Positions 34,751 through 42,418 of a stretch of DNA of 64,000 nt are shown one piece after another (positions within the stretch are counted from its first letter, which is position 1; every line of letters starts with the position of its first letter). A program made the position numbers and the translations under genes. The notes beneath the pieces were generated by a model. The model had not been told where the DNA came from and did no database searches. It saw only the letters and a list, made by a program, of their open reading frames with translations. This DNA comes from Haloferax namakaokahaiae. Its GTDB lineage: Archaea; Halobacteriota; Halobacteria; Halobacteriales; Haloferacaceae. The stretch lies in contig NZ_JBHTAA010000005.1 in NCBI RefSeq assembly GCF_042663225.1, forward strand, positions 62,001-126,000, written 5' to 3'.

Positions 34751-35011
34751 ATGGTCAATACAAAATTCTATACGGCGATTTACGTGGTATTGTTCGTCTC
34801 GGCGACGGTGCAAGTGCTGGTCGAGTTCGCGGGGCTCGATTACTGGATGGCTTTCGGCATCATCATCGCCCTCTCGGCGGCGAAGGCCGTCCTCGTCGCG
34901 GCCTACTTCCAGCACCTACGTTGGGAGCCTCGCTCGCTCACGTACCTGATTGGCATCGGTCTCGCGGGTGCGCTGGCGCTCACGCTCGCGGCGTCCTACT
35001 CGCTCCTATGA
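34751..35011 (+). CDS. Cytochrome c oxidase subunit IV family protein
   Basis: 86 residues, three membrane helices. AKAVLVAAYFQHLRWEPRSL is the segment shared with the CoxF/CyoD-like subunit IV family, flanked by helices VVLFVSATVQVLVEFAGL and LIGIGLAGALALTLAASYSL. It starts 10 bases after coxAC and is certainly co-transcribed. It probably stabilises the oxidase complex. Its TGA overlaps the next ATG (ATGA). Confidence 0.85.
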   Translation: MVNTKFYTAIYVVLFVSATVQVLVEFAGLDYWMAFGIIIALSAAKAVLVAAYFQHLRWEPRSLTYLIGIGLAGALALTLAASYSLL

Positions 35012-35268
35012 CGGCCCCCACAGACGCCGACGAGGGCACGTCGATAGCTATCGCAGTCGGCTACGCGCTCCTCTTTTCGGTGCCTATCGGCGTCGGCGTG
35101 ACGCTCATGATGACGAAGGTCGTCGCCGGCCCGCTCACGACGCCGCTCGTCGTGGGTCCCGGACTCGCCATCGCAGTCGTCGTCTTCGCGCTCGTCGTCG
35201 TCGCGGCGGTAACCGGCGAAGAGACGATTCACGCCGACCCCGCGACGAACGGCGACGAACACGCCTGA
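35008..35268 (+). CDS. Small two-helix membrane protein of the cox operon
   Basis: 86 residues: an acidic N-terminus, membrane segments at about 14-36 (AIAVGYALLFSVPIGVGVTL) and 44-68 (PLVVGPGLAIAVVVFALVVVAAV), and an acidic tail. The start overlaps the subunit IV stop by four bases. There is no known family. Position suggests an oxidase accessory or assembly factor. Confidence 0.7.
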   Translation: MTAPTDADEGTSIAIAVGYALLFSVPIGVGVTLMMTKVVAGPLTTPLVVGPGLAIAVVVFALVVVAAVTGEETIHADPATNGDEHA

Positions 35269-35341
35269 ACGTCCGCCTCACGCCCCATTTCACGCTCCGG
35301 GCGTCCATACATTCTTATCGTGTGCAGTGGTACCAGAAGTC

Positions 35342-35536
35342 ATGCGAACAGACTCGCTCGTCCTCGGCGCTTCGTTCCTCACGATTCTCGGCGGACTCGG
35401 TATTCTACTCGGGTCCGAAGCCATCGGCGCAGCAGAGATGTGGGTCGTCGTCGGTGGCGGCGTGACGCTCGTTGGTGTCGCGGTTCTCACCGCGACCATC
35501 ATGCGCGTCCCGCATCCGGACGGTGCCGAGCACTGA
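35342..35536 (+). CDS. 64-aa two-helix membrane protein, end of cox cluster
   Basis: MRTDSLVLGASFLTILGGLG starts the first helix; the second is MWVVVGGGVTLVGVAVLTATI, then a short tail VPHPDGAEH. It follows the previous gene by about 73 bases, so it may have its own promoter (cattcttatcg, 35309-35319). It converges with the C2H2 membrane-protein gene. I recognise no family. Confidence 0.6.
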   Translation: MRTDSLVLGASFLTILGGLGILLGSEAIGAAEMWVVVGGGVTLVGVAVLTATIMRVPHPDGAEH

Positions 35537-35590
35537 GTGACGCCACCGAACACTGAGAGACGATACAGAACACCCGGACTCGGTTTTCGG

Positions 35591-35908
35591 TCACATACTG
35601 AAGCCGACGATGCCGAGGAGGAACAACGCCGCGTAGAGCGCGCTGAGCGCGCCGGCGACTTTCAGGTGGTAGACGAAGAGGTCCTCCGACTCGGCTTCGA
35701 ACGCCTCGTCGTACGCCGCTCGTTCCGCTTCTGTCGGGTCGTGTTCCTCGCCGACGTGGAGGTCTCTGAGTCGAGCAGTGGTAAACGGTTGGCCGCAGTA
35801 CGGGCACTGCGCAACGTCGGTCGCATCGGCCGGCACCGTCGTCTCGGGGACGAGTCGGTGTTCTACTCGCTGTTCTTCTCCCCCGTGCGTTTCGATTCGC
35901 TCGGTCAT
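35591..35908 (-). CDS. C2H2 zinc-finger protein with a C-terminal membrane anchor
   Basis: 105 residues. A single C2H2-like finger (QCPYCGQPFTTARLRDLHVGEEH, Cys about 36 and 39, His about 51 and 56) is followed by an acidic helix and a membrane segment at the very end (VAGALSALYAALFLLGIVGF). The N-terminus is acidic and soluble. The ATG at 35908 overlaps the stop of the upstream membrane-protein gene (ATGA), so it is the last gene of a four-gene operon. A membrane-tethered finger beside an oxidase cluster could handle copper or act in assembly; this is inference. Confidence 0.75.
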   Translation of the reverse strand: MTERIETHGGEEQRVEHRLVPETTVPADATDVAQCPYCGQPFTTARLRDLHVGEEHDPTEAERAAYDEAFEAESEDLFVYHLKVAGALSALYAALFLLGIVGFSM

Positions 35909-37302
35909 GTCACTCCCCCGCTGACGGTCGGTTGGGCGACCACCCACAGACTCGTCATCGTGTACGCGACGGTGACGACGACGAACGGATACTGGCTTCG
36001 GAGCGGTTGCAGTCGGCCCGTGAAGAGTTCGAACGAGCGCGTGTGCGCGATCCAGACGGCCAGCAGGTGGCCGAGAACGACGAACGCGAGTTGGAGCGAC
36101 CCCAGCCACGACGGCAGGACGAACACTTGGAGCGCCGCGGGGGGCGACAGCGGATTCGTCGCCACCGCCACGAGCACCGGCGAGAGACCGAACACGTAGC
36201 CGGCGAAGTGCGCGAGGTGGTAGCCGGCGGCGATTGGGACGAGCGCGGGCGCGAACCACCCGGCGATGTACGCCGGGGTGACGTACGTCTCGGCGGTCTG
36301 GCGGGCGAACTTCGACGAGAGCCGGTAGGCCACGAAGAACCCGACGAACCCGCCGACGGCGGTGACGAACGCGACGAGCCACCCCGGCACGAACGCGAAC
36401 GTGTCGAGGACGCCCTGCCACGCTCTCGTCGCCACGAGCCCGTCGTACGTCGTCACCCACAACAGCGCGACGACGAACGCCACGTCGTCGGGTCTCATGA
36501 CGGTCCGATAGCGAGCCAGCGCCGACCCGGGCAAGCACATCGAGAGCCCACGGTCCGTCCGTTGAATCGGCGCGAGCAACCCGTACAGTCGAAACACCCG
36601 AGAGACGGGGTCCACGCGGTCGAACCACGTCTCTCCGTAGAGTAACGCCCCGGCGACCGTCACGGCCGAGTACGCGAGCACGACGCCGGCGAGCGCCCGG
36701 GGGTCGGACGCCAGCGGACTCACGACTTCGAGCCACACCAGTCCCAACAAGCCGGCGACGCTCGGCCACGCACCGAGCCGTTCGGGATACGTTCTCGATG
36801 GCACCGAGACCCACCGACGAACCGCGTCGGCGAGCGTCCGCCACGGGTTCACGAGCGGCCAGATATCGACGACGAGGTAGGTGAACATCGTGAATCCGGC
36901 CCACCAGAACACCCAGACGAGCAGGACGCCGAGATTGACGAACGCCACGGATGGTCCGAACAGGCCGAAGCCGACGACTGCGAGCAGGACGACCACCCCA
37001 GCGATTCGAAGGAGCGTTTCGAGCGCGCCGACAGAGAGCGGGATTCGAGCGCGCGTGCGGACGAACACGCCGAGCGCCTCGTCGTCGGTGACGAACACTG
37101 AGACGAGAAACGACGCGCCGACGATGCCGCCGCCGGCGACGACGACCAGCCAGAACGGCGCTGGCACCGAGTTGAGCGACCCCGCGAGCGACCCGGCGTG
37201 TGCCGCGACTGGCGTGGCGAAGCCAGCGACGAAGACGAGGATGCCGAACAGGAGTACAGAGACGCGCAGGGTGTGGGTCGATGGCGAACGTCCTCGACTC
37301 AT
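35905..37302 (-). CDS. Large multi-pass membrane protein near the cox cluster
   Basis: 465 residues. A signal-like first helix (VSVLLFGILVFVAGFATPVAAHA) is followed by roughly 11 more membrane segments. Notable segments: WAGFTMFTYLVVDIWPLVNPWRTL, ETYVTPAYIAGWFAPALVPIAAGYHLAHFAGY (with several His near membrane faces) and HLLAVWIAHTRSFELFTG. I recall similar proteins beside actinobacterial and haloarchaeal respiratory genes, without an assigned function. The histidines could bind heme or metal. The start and stop overlap the neighbouring genes by four bases on both sides. Confidence 0.75.
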   Translation of the reverse strand: MSRGRSPSTHTLRVSVLLFGILVFVAGFATPVAAHAGSLAGSLNSVPAPFWLVVVAGGGIVGASFLVSVFVTDDEALGVFVRTRARIPLSVGALETLLRIAGVVVLLAVVGFGLFGPSVAFVNLGVLLVWVFWWAGFTMFTYLVVDIWPLVNPWRTLADAVRRWVSVPSRTYPERLGAWPSVAGLLGLVWLEVVSPLASDPRALAGVVLAYSAVTVAGALLYGETWFDRVDPVSRVFRLYGLLAPIQRTDRGLSMCLPGSALARYRTVMRPDDVAFVVALLWVTTYDGLVATRAWQGVLDTFAFVPGWLVAFVTAVGGFVGFFVAYRLSSKFARQTAETYVTPAYIAGWFAPALVPIAAGYHLAHFAGYVFGLSPVLVAVATNPLSPPAALQVFVLPSWLGSLQLAFVVLGHLLAVWIAHTRSFELFTGRLQPLRSQYPFVVVTVAYTMTSLWVVAQPTVSGGVT

Positions 37303-37997
37303 CGCTCACCTGTCGCGGTCGGTCGGAAGACGAGCACGGCGACGGCGACGACGAAGACGACCGTCGAGAGGTCCACCGAAAGGATGCGAAGCGAACTCAC
37401 GAGACCGGTCCCGCCGGCCGCCCCCGCCGCGAGAGACCCCGCGAGGGGGAACGCGCATCCGACACACGAGACGAGCCCGAGGACACCCGGCACCGCCGCG
37501 CGTGCCGTATCGAGAATCGTCGCGTAGACGAGATACGAGAGGGCGAGATACCCGACGACGTGGTAGGGAACGAGCATCACCGAGAACGCTTCGCCCGCGT
37601 AGCCGACGCGTGGTCCCCATCCCGGTGCGCCGAGGGTGAACTGCCAGCCAGTCTGGTGGTGACCGGCGGCGTGCGCGGCACTGCCGAGGAGGGCGTCGAA
37701 ATTCACCGAGAGCATCCCAGCGAGACTCCCGAGAACGAGGAAGTAGGCGACGGCGAGTCCGCCAGCGACGAGTCTGGCTCGCCACGTCGCCGTCGGTGGG
37801 TTCGTCACGAGGACCGCGAGGAGTCCGACGTTTATCCAGACGAACGGATAGAGGACGTACCGTAACTGCTCGACGCGAACAGGTGTTGCGAACAGGTAGG
37901 CGGCGACGGCCAACGCCTCGAACCAGAGGAGGACGAGGAGCCACTTGAAAGTCGTCGATGGGAGTGCGAGGGCGAATCGCCGGTGTTTGGTCGTCAT
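37299..37997 (-). CDS. Membrane protein with CVGC motif, cox-linked operon
   Basis: 232 residues with six or seven membrane segments. The segment GVLGLVSCVGCAFPLAGSLAAGAAG carries CxxC inside or next to a helix, a pattern seen in thiol- or copper-handling membrane proteins. A histidine pair lies in AAHAAGHHQTGWQFTL. No named family is certain. Its TGA overlaps the start of the 465-aa gene. The ATG at 37997 (MTTKHRRFALALPS) lies one base after the stop of the upstream 147-aa gene and is preferred to a longer overlapping form. Confidence 0.7.
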   Translation of the reverse strand: MTTKHRRFALALPSTTFKWLLVLLWFEALAVAAYLFATPVRVEQLRYVLYPFVWINVGLLAVLVTNPPTATWRARLVAGGLAVAYFLVLGSLAGMLSVNFDALLGSAAHAAGHHQTGWQFTLGAPGWGPRVGYAGEAFSVMLVPYHVVGYLALSYLVYATILDTARAAVPGVLGLVSCVGCAFPLAGSLAAGAAGGTGLVSSLRILSVDLSTVVFVVAVAVLVFRPTATGER

Positions 37998-37998
37998 C

Positions 37999-38442
37999 TC
38001 AGAGCAGACCGAGCAGTCGGAGGCTGACGGTGACGACGAACAGCGCACCGAGCACCCACGACCCGACGAGGACGGCCTGCGACCGCTTTAACCCCCAACT
38101 TCGGGCGGTGTTGTACGACCCGTAGAACAGGTACGTGACGACGACGAGCACGGTCGCGCCGATGAGGAACGCACCCGCGGCGCTCGCCATTCCCTCCGGG
38201 ATGCCGGCCCCACCGATGAACAGCACTGCGGCACCACCGAATCCCACCGCGAGAGCGAGGAATCCGAGCGAGAGCACCGCGGGGTTGCTCGACCAGCGAC
38301 GCATCGACTCGCCGAGCGTCTCCCTTTCTCCCGTCACGAACGCGACGTGGTACTCACGGCGTCCGCGCCCGATGAAGGCGACGACGACCGCTAGGAGCAC
38401 GAGTCCGACGACGAAGCCAGCGAAGAGAAATCCTTGTGCCAT
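37999..38442 (-). CDS. 147-aa membrane protein, first gene of cox-linked operon
   Basis: Four membrane segments (about 4-24, 56-76, 84-106, 122-144). A cytoplasmic basic and polar loop is near 26-52 (GRGRREYHVAFVTGERETLGESMRR). No known domain. The upstream region 38443-38593 is AT-rich next to the start (tctcatatataatcatag, 38456-38473), a likely TATA region for this operon. The four genes 38442 to 35591 are tightly packed. Confidence 0.7.
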   Translation of the reverse strand: MAQGFLFAGFVVGLVLLAVVVAFIGRGRREYHVAFVTGERETLGESMRRWSSNPAVLSLGFLALAVGFGGAAVLFIGGAGIPEGMASAAGAFLIGATVLVVVTYLFYGSYNTARSWGLKRSQAVLVGSWVLGALFVVTVSLRLLGLL

Positions 38443-38593
38443 GTGAACGTACCTCTCTCATATATAATCATAGTCGATGATAATAGAGGTTCGCCTCGGG
38501 TTCGGGTGTGCTGGTTAGTCGCACGATGCGGGAGGAAACGTATCGCGGCGGCGAAACGTGATTCTTAAGGGTCACACGAATCACGTAGCGTGT

Positions 38594-39526
38594 ATGAGCG
38601 ACGAACCGCAGGCGGAGGCCGAGCAGGTCGATGAAGAAGTTGAGTCCGGTATTCAGGACGGAGACTTCGTCCGCCTCGCATACACGGTGCGCACCACCGA
38701 CGACGGCGACGTCGTCGATACGACGAGCAAGGAAGTGGCCGAAGAGGCCGAAATCGACGTCGAGGGCTACGAGTTCGAACCCCGCGTCATCATCGTCGGC
38801 GCAGGTCACGTCTTCCCCGAAGTGGACGACGCCCTGATCGGCGCAGAAGTCGGCGACGAAGGCACCGTCGAGATTTCGGCGGCCGAGGCCTTCGGCGAGT
38901 ACGACGACGACGAGGTTCGCACGGTCAGCGCGAACAAGATTCCCGAAGACGACCGCTACCCCGGCGCACAGGTCACCATCGACGGCGACCAGGGCCAACT
39001 CGAGACCATCATCGGCGGCCGCGCACGCGTCAACTTCAACCACCCGCTCGCGGGCAAGGACCTCGAATACGAGTACGAAGTGCTCGACATCGTCGATGAC
39101 CGCGAAGAGCAGGCGTCCGGTCTCCTCGGCATGTACCTCCAGCAGGCCCCCGAGGTCTGGATCGAGACGGACGAAGTCGAAGAAGAGCAGGTCGTCGAGT
39201 CCGACGACGACGAGGACGAAGACGCAGAACCCGAGACGGAGACGGTCACCGTCGAGAAGGAGACGCTCTACATCGAAGCGACGCCACAGATGACGATGAA
39301 CCAGCAGTGGATGTTCTCCAAGCAGCAGATTGCGCAGGACGTCATCCAGCGCATCGGCGTGGACCGCGTCATCGTCCAAGAGACCATCGACGGCGGCATG
39401 GGCGGCATGGGCGGTCTCGGCGGCATGATGGGCGGCGCAGCGGGCGCAGACATCGAAGAGGCTATCGAGGACGTCGATATCGACGCCGACGAACTCGCTG
39501 CCGAACTCGACGCAGACGAAGAGTAA
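38594..39526 (+). CDS. slyD: FKBP-type peptidyl-prolyl isomerase, SlyD-like
   Basis: 310 residues. The FKBP domain begins IQDGDFVRLAYTVRT (about 20-33) and an insert-in-flap domain is present, as in SlyD (GAGHVFPEVDDALIGAEVGDEGTVEISAAEAFGEYDDDEV, then QVTIDGDQ...VNFNHPLAGKDLEYEYEVL). A C-terminal extension of about 130 residues has an acidic stretch, an alpha/beta part (MNQQWMFSKQQIAQDVIQRIG) and a Gly/Met-rich run (GGMGGMGGLGGMMGG) before an acidic end. It catalyses prolyl isomerisation and acts as a chaperone. The Gly/Met-rich tail recalls thermosome and GroEL ends; its role is unknown. Confidence 0.92.
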   Translation: MSDEPQAEAEQVDEEVESGIQDGDFVRLAYTVRTTDDGDVVDTTSKEVAEEAEIDVEGYEFEPRVIIVGAGHVFPEVDDALIGAEVGDEGTVEISAAEAFGEYDDDEVRTVSANKIPEDDRYPGAQVTIDGDQGQLETIIGGRARVNFNHPLAGKDLEYEYEVLDIVDDREEQASGLLGMYLQQAPEVWIETDEVEEEQVVESDDDEDEDAEPETETVTVEKETLYIEATPQMTMNQQWMFSKQQIAQDVIQRIGVDRVIVQETIDGGMGGMGGLGGMMGGAAGADIEEAIEDVDIDADELAAELDADEE

Positions 39527-39589
39527 TCTCGACTCCGTCGATTCGAACGAATCGGCGGCTTCTTGCATTTCCCCACCTGCCTCGTAGCT

Positions 39590-39856
39590 ATGGCTTCGTC
39601 TGACGACGCTCCGGACCTCTCACTGCGAAGTTCGAGCGACCTCAAAGTCGCCCTCGTCGCCGCCGCCTGTACGGTCGGACTGTCTCTCGTCCTCCGATAC
39701 GGCTTGTCGGCCGAGGTTCCACTCTTCTATCGACTCTCGCCGCTCGCTCCCTACTTCGCGTTCGTCTTCACGCGCGGGGCGGCCCTCTCAGAGCGAGCGT
39801 GGCAACTCCTCATCGTCGCCGTGTCGCTCGTCACGCTCGGCGTGTTCGGACTGTAA
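39590..39856 (+). CDS. Small membrane protein (88 aa)
   Basis: After a polar start (MASSDDAPDLSLRSSSDLK), three membrane segments occupy most of the rest (about 20-40, 48-60 and 67-87), ending LVTLGVFGL. No family is recognised. It lies 63 bases after slyD and converges with the RecA-fold gene. Confidence 0.6.
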   Translation: MASSDDAPDLSLRSSSDLKVALVAAACTVGLSLVLRYGLSAEVPLFYRLSPLAPYFAFVFTRGAALSERAWQLLIVAVSLVTLGVFGL

Positions 39857-39875
39857 GGGGCGTCTCGTCGCCCGC

Positions 39876-40499
39876 TCAGGCGATATCGCGGCTGGTGTCC
39901 ACCGTGACGCGCTCGGAGAGACGTAGTTTGATGGTGTCTTTGAGCGCCTGTCCGCCGCGGAACTTCGGTACCGCCATCCGGTTTTCGACCTCCGACCCAT
40001 CGACCGACGTCGAGAGGTCGAACACGATGTCGGCCATGTGTTCGGTCAGGTCGCGGTTGTCCGCCACCGACTCGCCTTTCATCCCGTGGAGGACGGTCAG
40101 GCCCTTCGTGTTGACCATGTGGTTCTGTAACTCGTTGAGGAACTTCCGGTAGCGCATGGTCTCTGCGTGTTCGAGCATGTCAACGACGTCGATGATGAGG
40201 TTCGCACCCTCTGGCAGGTCGCGGACGAGTTTGTGCGCCGAGTCGAGCGGCGCGTCGCCGCCGACGTCCCGGACCGTCGGATTTCCGGCCGGACCGGGGA
40301 ACCGGTCGATGGCGTCCTGTACCGCGACTTCCGACCGGAGCGTCGTCAGCCACAGCGTCCCGCGCGTGGACGTGAGTTCGTACAAGAAGAGTTCTGACTG
40401 GCTGGCAGGGTCGGCCGACAGCAGGACGATGCTTCCGGCGGGGATACCGCCCCCGAGTTGCCGGTCGAGCACGTCGATGCCGCTTGCCAGCCGCTTCAT
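39876..40499 (-). CDS. RecA/KaiC-fold protein lacking the P-loop
   Basis: 207 residues resembling KaiC/RAD55 ATPases: GIDVLDRQLGGGIPAGSIVLLSADPASQSELFLYEL. The position of the Walker A GxxxxGKT reads SADPASQSE, so the nucleotide-binding lysine is lost, while Walker B-like LIIDVVDMLEH remains. It is therefore probably a non-hydrolysing, regulatory relative. It follows the MinD-family gene by 21 bases on the same strand, so the two are co-expressed. Haloarchaeal relatives are annotated as HTR-like or transcriptional regulators without firm proof. Confidence 0.8.
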   Translation of the reverse strand: MKRLASGIDVLDRQLGGGIPAGSIVLLSADPASQSELFLYELTSTRGTLWLTTLRSEVAVQDAIDRFPGPAGNPTVRDVGGDAPLDSAHKLVRDLPEGANLIIDVVDMLEHAETMRYRKFLNELQNHMVNTKGLTVLHGMKGESVADNRDLTEHMADIVFDLSTSVDGSEVENRMAVPKFRGGQALKDTIKLRLSERVTVDTSRDIA

Positions 40500-40520
40500 A
40501 CAACTTATAGTGAATGTCGT

Positions 40521-41123
40521 TCATATTAGCCCTTCTGGGCGAATCGCCCCGACGATTCGTTTATAAGCACCTCGTACATTCGCGTCAGAGAGCACCGGAG
40601 ACTGCCCTTCGGGGACGGCACCGAGGACGGGCGCGTCGATGAGGTCGCCGAGCGCACTCGGTGCGATGCGCGACCGTGAGACCACCGCGCCGACGACGGG
40701 CGTCCCCACCGCGCGCGCCATCGCCGCCGTCTTCGCGGCATCTCGAAGCGCCGGGGCGCAGAGTTGGGTGACGATGACGACGCCGTCGGCGACGCGAAGC
40801 GGGACGGCGGCATCCGGTCCCGCCCCCGCCGGACAATCGACGACGGCGGGCACCTCGTCTTCGGCAATCGCCCGAAGCCACCGCTCGAACGCCTCGTCGT
40901 CGGTTCCGCGTGGTGCGGGGAGAATCGAGACGGACGACTCTGTGGGATGGGGTTTCGCCTCCGGAAACGCCTCGTCGCCGCGTTCGACGCCGACCATCGA
41001 GTGCAGATTGGGCATGTCGCGGTCGGCATCGACGGCGACGACCGCTCTCTCGACTGCCTGTGCGATTCCCACGGTCGTCGTCGTCTTGCCGCTGCCGCCT
41101 TTACCGCCCGCGATTGCCAACAT
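40521..41123 (-). CDS. minD: ParA/MinD-family ATPase (MinD-like)
   Basis: 200 residues. A deviant Walker A KGGSGKTTTTVGIAQAV (residues 8-24) with the extra lysine, a switch region VVAVDADRDMPN, and VPAVVDCPAGAGPD in the Walker B position define the MinD/ParA class. The family drives positioning of proteins or plasmids by ATP-dependent dimerisation. H. volcanii has four MinD homologues that do not control FtsZ placement; this resembles one of them, from memory. There is no obvious C-terminal amphipathic membrane helix. It is coupled to the RecA-fold gene downstream. Confidence 0.88.
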   Translation of the reverse strand: MLAIAGGKGGSGKTTTTVGIAQAVERAVVAVDADRDMPNLHSMVGVERGDEAFPEAKPHPTESSVSILPAPRGTDDEAFERWLRAIAEDEVPAVVDCPAGAGPDAAVPLRVADGVVIVTQLCAPALRDAAKTAAMARAVGTPVVGAVVSRSRIAPSALGDLIDAPVLGAVPEGQSPVLSDANVRGAYKRIVGAIRPEGLI

Positions 41124-41195
41124 AGCACGGGCTGGTCCCGGCTTGGTATTTGAAGGTCAGTGCTAGACGTCGCTACTTTATGTTCTGGATTTCAG

Positions 41196-41525
41196 TCATG
41201 CCCAATCGTGTTTTTCGATGCCTTCGTAGTGCTTGAGCCGACTCTGTATCTCGTACTTCTCCCAGTTACAATCATAGTACAGCACGTCTGCTAGCTCTGC
41301 AAAGGCACCTGAATTCAGCTCGATGCCTCGCTTGCCACGGTACGTAATGTACGATGCACCTCGAAGGTCGTCGTATACCGTTCGGGCAGTCGGATAGTCG
41401 TTGCCGATAGCAGAAAGTGAGAGGAGTGTGTCTCTATCCATCGGTGTTCCCCACTTGTGCTTTGCTATCAGCGTAGAGATGAGTGCACATTTCACCGATG
41501 GCTTGTCCATGCAAGTGCCAATCAT
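41196..41525 (-). CDS. Winged-helix protein, low GC (109 aa)
   Basis: A winged-helix pattern covers about 10-80: CALISTLIAKHKWGTPMDRD, then DYPTARTVYDDLRGASYITYRGKRGIELNS, followed by a helical tail (WEKYEIQSRLKHYEGIEK). Codon use has more A/T than the flanking housekeeping genes. It is divergent from another winged-helix gene across an 80-bp gap with an inverted repeat. I do not recognise a named family; relatives occur in haloarchaeal accessory regions. The start may be the ATG at 41525 or at 41510. Confidence 0.65.
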   Translation of the reverse strand: MIGTCMDKPSVKCALISTLIAKHKWGTPMDRDTLLSLSAIGNDYPTARTVYDDLRGASYITYRGKRGIELNSGAFAELADVLYYDCNWEKYEIQSRLKHYEGIEKHDWA

Positions 41526-41570
41526 CGTACTACTTAATAAAGCATGTTAATGAGTGTTCACACTAGTGGA

Positions 41571-41599
41571 TACACATATGTACGTCCGATACATGTGTA
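41571..41599. promoter_or_regulatory. Inverted repeat in the divergent promoter of two HTH genes
   Basis: TACACAT (41571-41577) and ATGTGTA (41593-41599) are perfect inverted arms 15 bases apart, with further near-symmetry inside (tgta...taca). They end 6 bases before the ATG at 41606. The gap is AT-rich (tacttaataaagc, 41531-41543, suits a promoter for the leftward gene). The likely role is an operator for one or both flanking regulators. Confidence 0.55.
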
Positions 41600-41605
41600 T
41601 TATAC

Positions 41606-41950
41606 ATGAGCCAGATGAACGCTGGGGCTGAGCGAGAGAAAACAAAACGGCTCCGCCACGAACATCCGAGCGGTTGGTTGCATCTGACGCAGCACGAGGC
41701 TGTACCAGTCCTCATTGATGCTGTTCTTGATCTCCCTCCGGGACGAGAGTTCAATAAGTCAGAGTTCGCTTCTCACGCGGGCGTCACGCGACAGACCGTT
41801 GGGAATTACACCGAACTGTTCCTTCAGGTAGGAATATTTGAGGAAGTAGACGGCACAAGTCCACAACGGTATCGTGTTGCTAACAGCAATGTTGTACGGG
41901 AGCTGTACGAACTGAATAGTGCGCTTAACGCTGTTGAGGCTGACGTATAA
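41606..41950 (+). CDS. Winged-helix protein, low GC, divergent partner (114 aa)
   Basis: A winged helix spans about 33-95: PVLIDAVLDLPPGREFNKSE, then FASHAGVTRQTVGNYTELFLQVGIFEEVDGTSP, with the wing QRYRVANSN and a C-terminal helix (VVRELYELNSALNAV). The N-terminal 30 residues are basic and polar. Like its divergent neighbour, it is lower in GC than the genes around it. Two small regulators back to back around a palindrome resemble a phage-type or element-borne switch. The target is unknown. Confidence 0.7.
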   Translation: MSQMNAGAEREKTKRLRHEHPSGWLHLTQHEAVPVLIDAVLDLPPGREFNKSEFASHAGVTRQTVGNYTELFLQVGIFEEVDGTSPQRYRVANSNVVRELYELNSALNAVEADV

Positions 41951-41997
41951 GCTCGGATTTTCGACCGCTCTAAGGAGACTGTTGCCTTTCTCTCTTA

Positions 41998-42372
41998 TCA
42001 GTCGTGACAGCAACCGCCGGCTTCGCCACCGAAATCGACCGCCAGCGGTTCGGAGATTGCCTTGTTGACTGTTTCGAGTTCGGCGACCATCTCGGCTTGG
42101 GCGAGGAGGTACTCTTTCATGACCGGAATCGAGTGGAGTTCCTCCTGTGCGGCTTGGACCTTCTGGAGGTCTTCTTGGGTCGCATCACCGAGTTGGCGGG
42201 CGACGTTGAACTCCTCGCGCAGTTGGTTGAACTCGGAAATTTTCTCCTGGGCCTCTTCGTGGTCTTCGACCTTCGCCTTCGCTGCTTCGTACTCTCTGTA
42301 GGTCGGATGGTCGGCGATGACTTCGCCCAGTTCGCGCCCGAGTTCTTCGAGCCGCGTCGTCTGCGTGCTCAT
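41998..42372 (-). CDS. YlbF/YmcA-family protein
   Basis: 124 residues, mostly helical: LGRELGEVIADHPTYREYEA, AQEKISEFNQLREEFNVARQLG and AQAEMVAELETVNKAISEPLA match the YlbF/YmcA family (Com_YlbF). In Bacillus, YlbF, YmcA and YaaT form an iron-sulfur complex that controls RNase Y and development. The C-terminus here ends GGEAGGCCHD, with a Cys-Cys-His that could bind metal or a cluster. The ATG at 42372 is preferred over one 10 codons earlier. The role in archaea is not known. Confidence 0.85.
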   Translation of the reverse strand: MSTQTTRLEELGRELGEVIADHPTYREYEAAKAKVEDHEEAQEKISEFNQLREEFNVARQLGDATQEDLQKVQAAQEELHSIPVMKEYLLAQAEMVAELETVNKAISEPLAVDFGGEAGGCCHD

Positions 42373-42418
42373 GCCCTCGCCTTGGGAGGCGAGCGGTTTC
42401 AACCTGCCGAACGGGGAA

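Noticed and set aside
35591..37309. A 572-codon minus-strand frame covering the 465-aa membrane gene
   Set aside because: Only its last 106 codons (from 35908) look like protein. The upstream part is an arginine-rich shadow of the membrane-protein frame.
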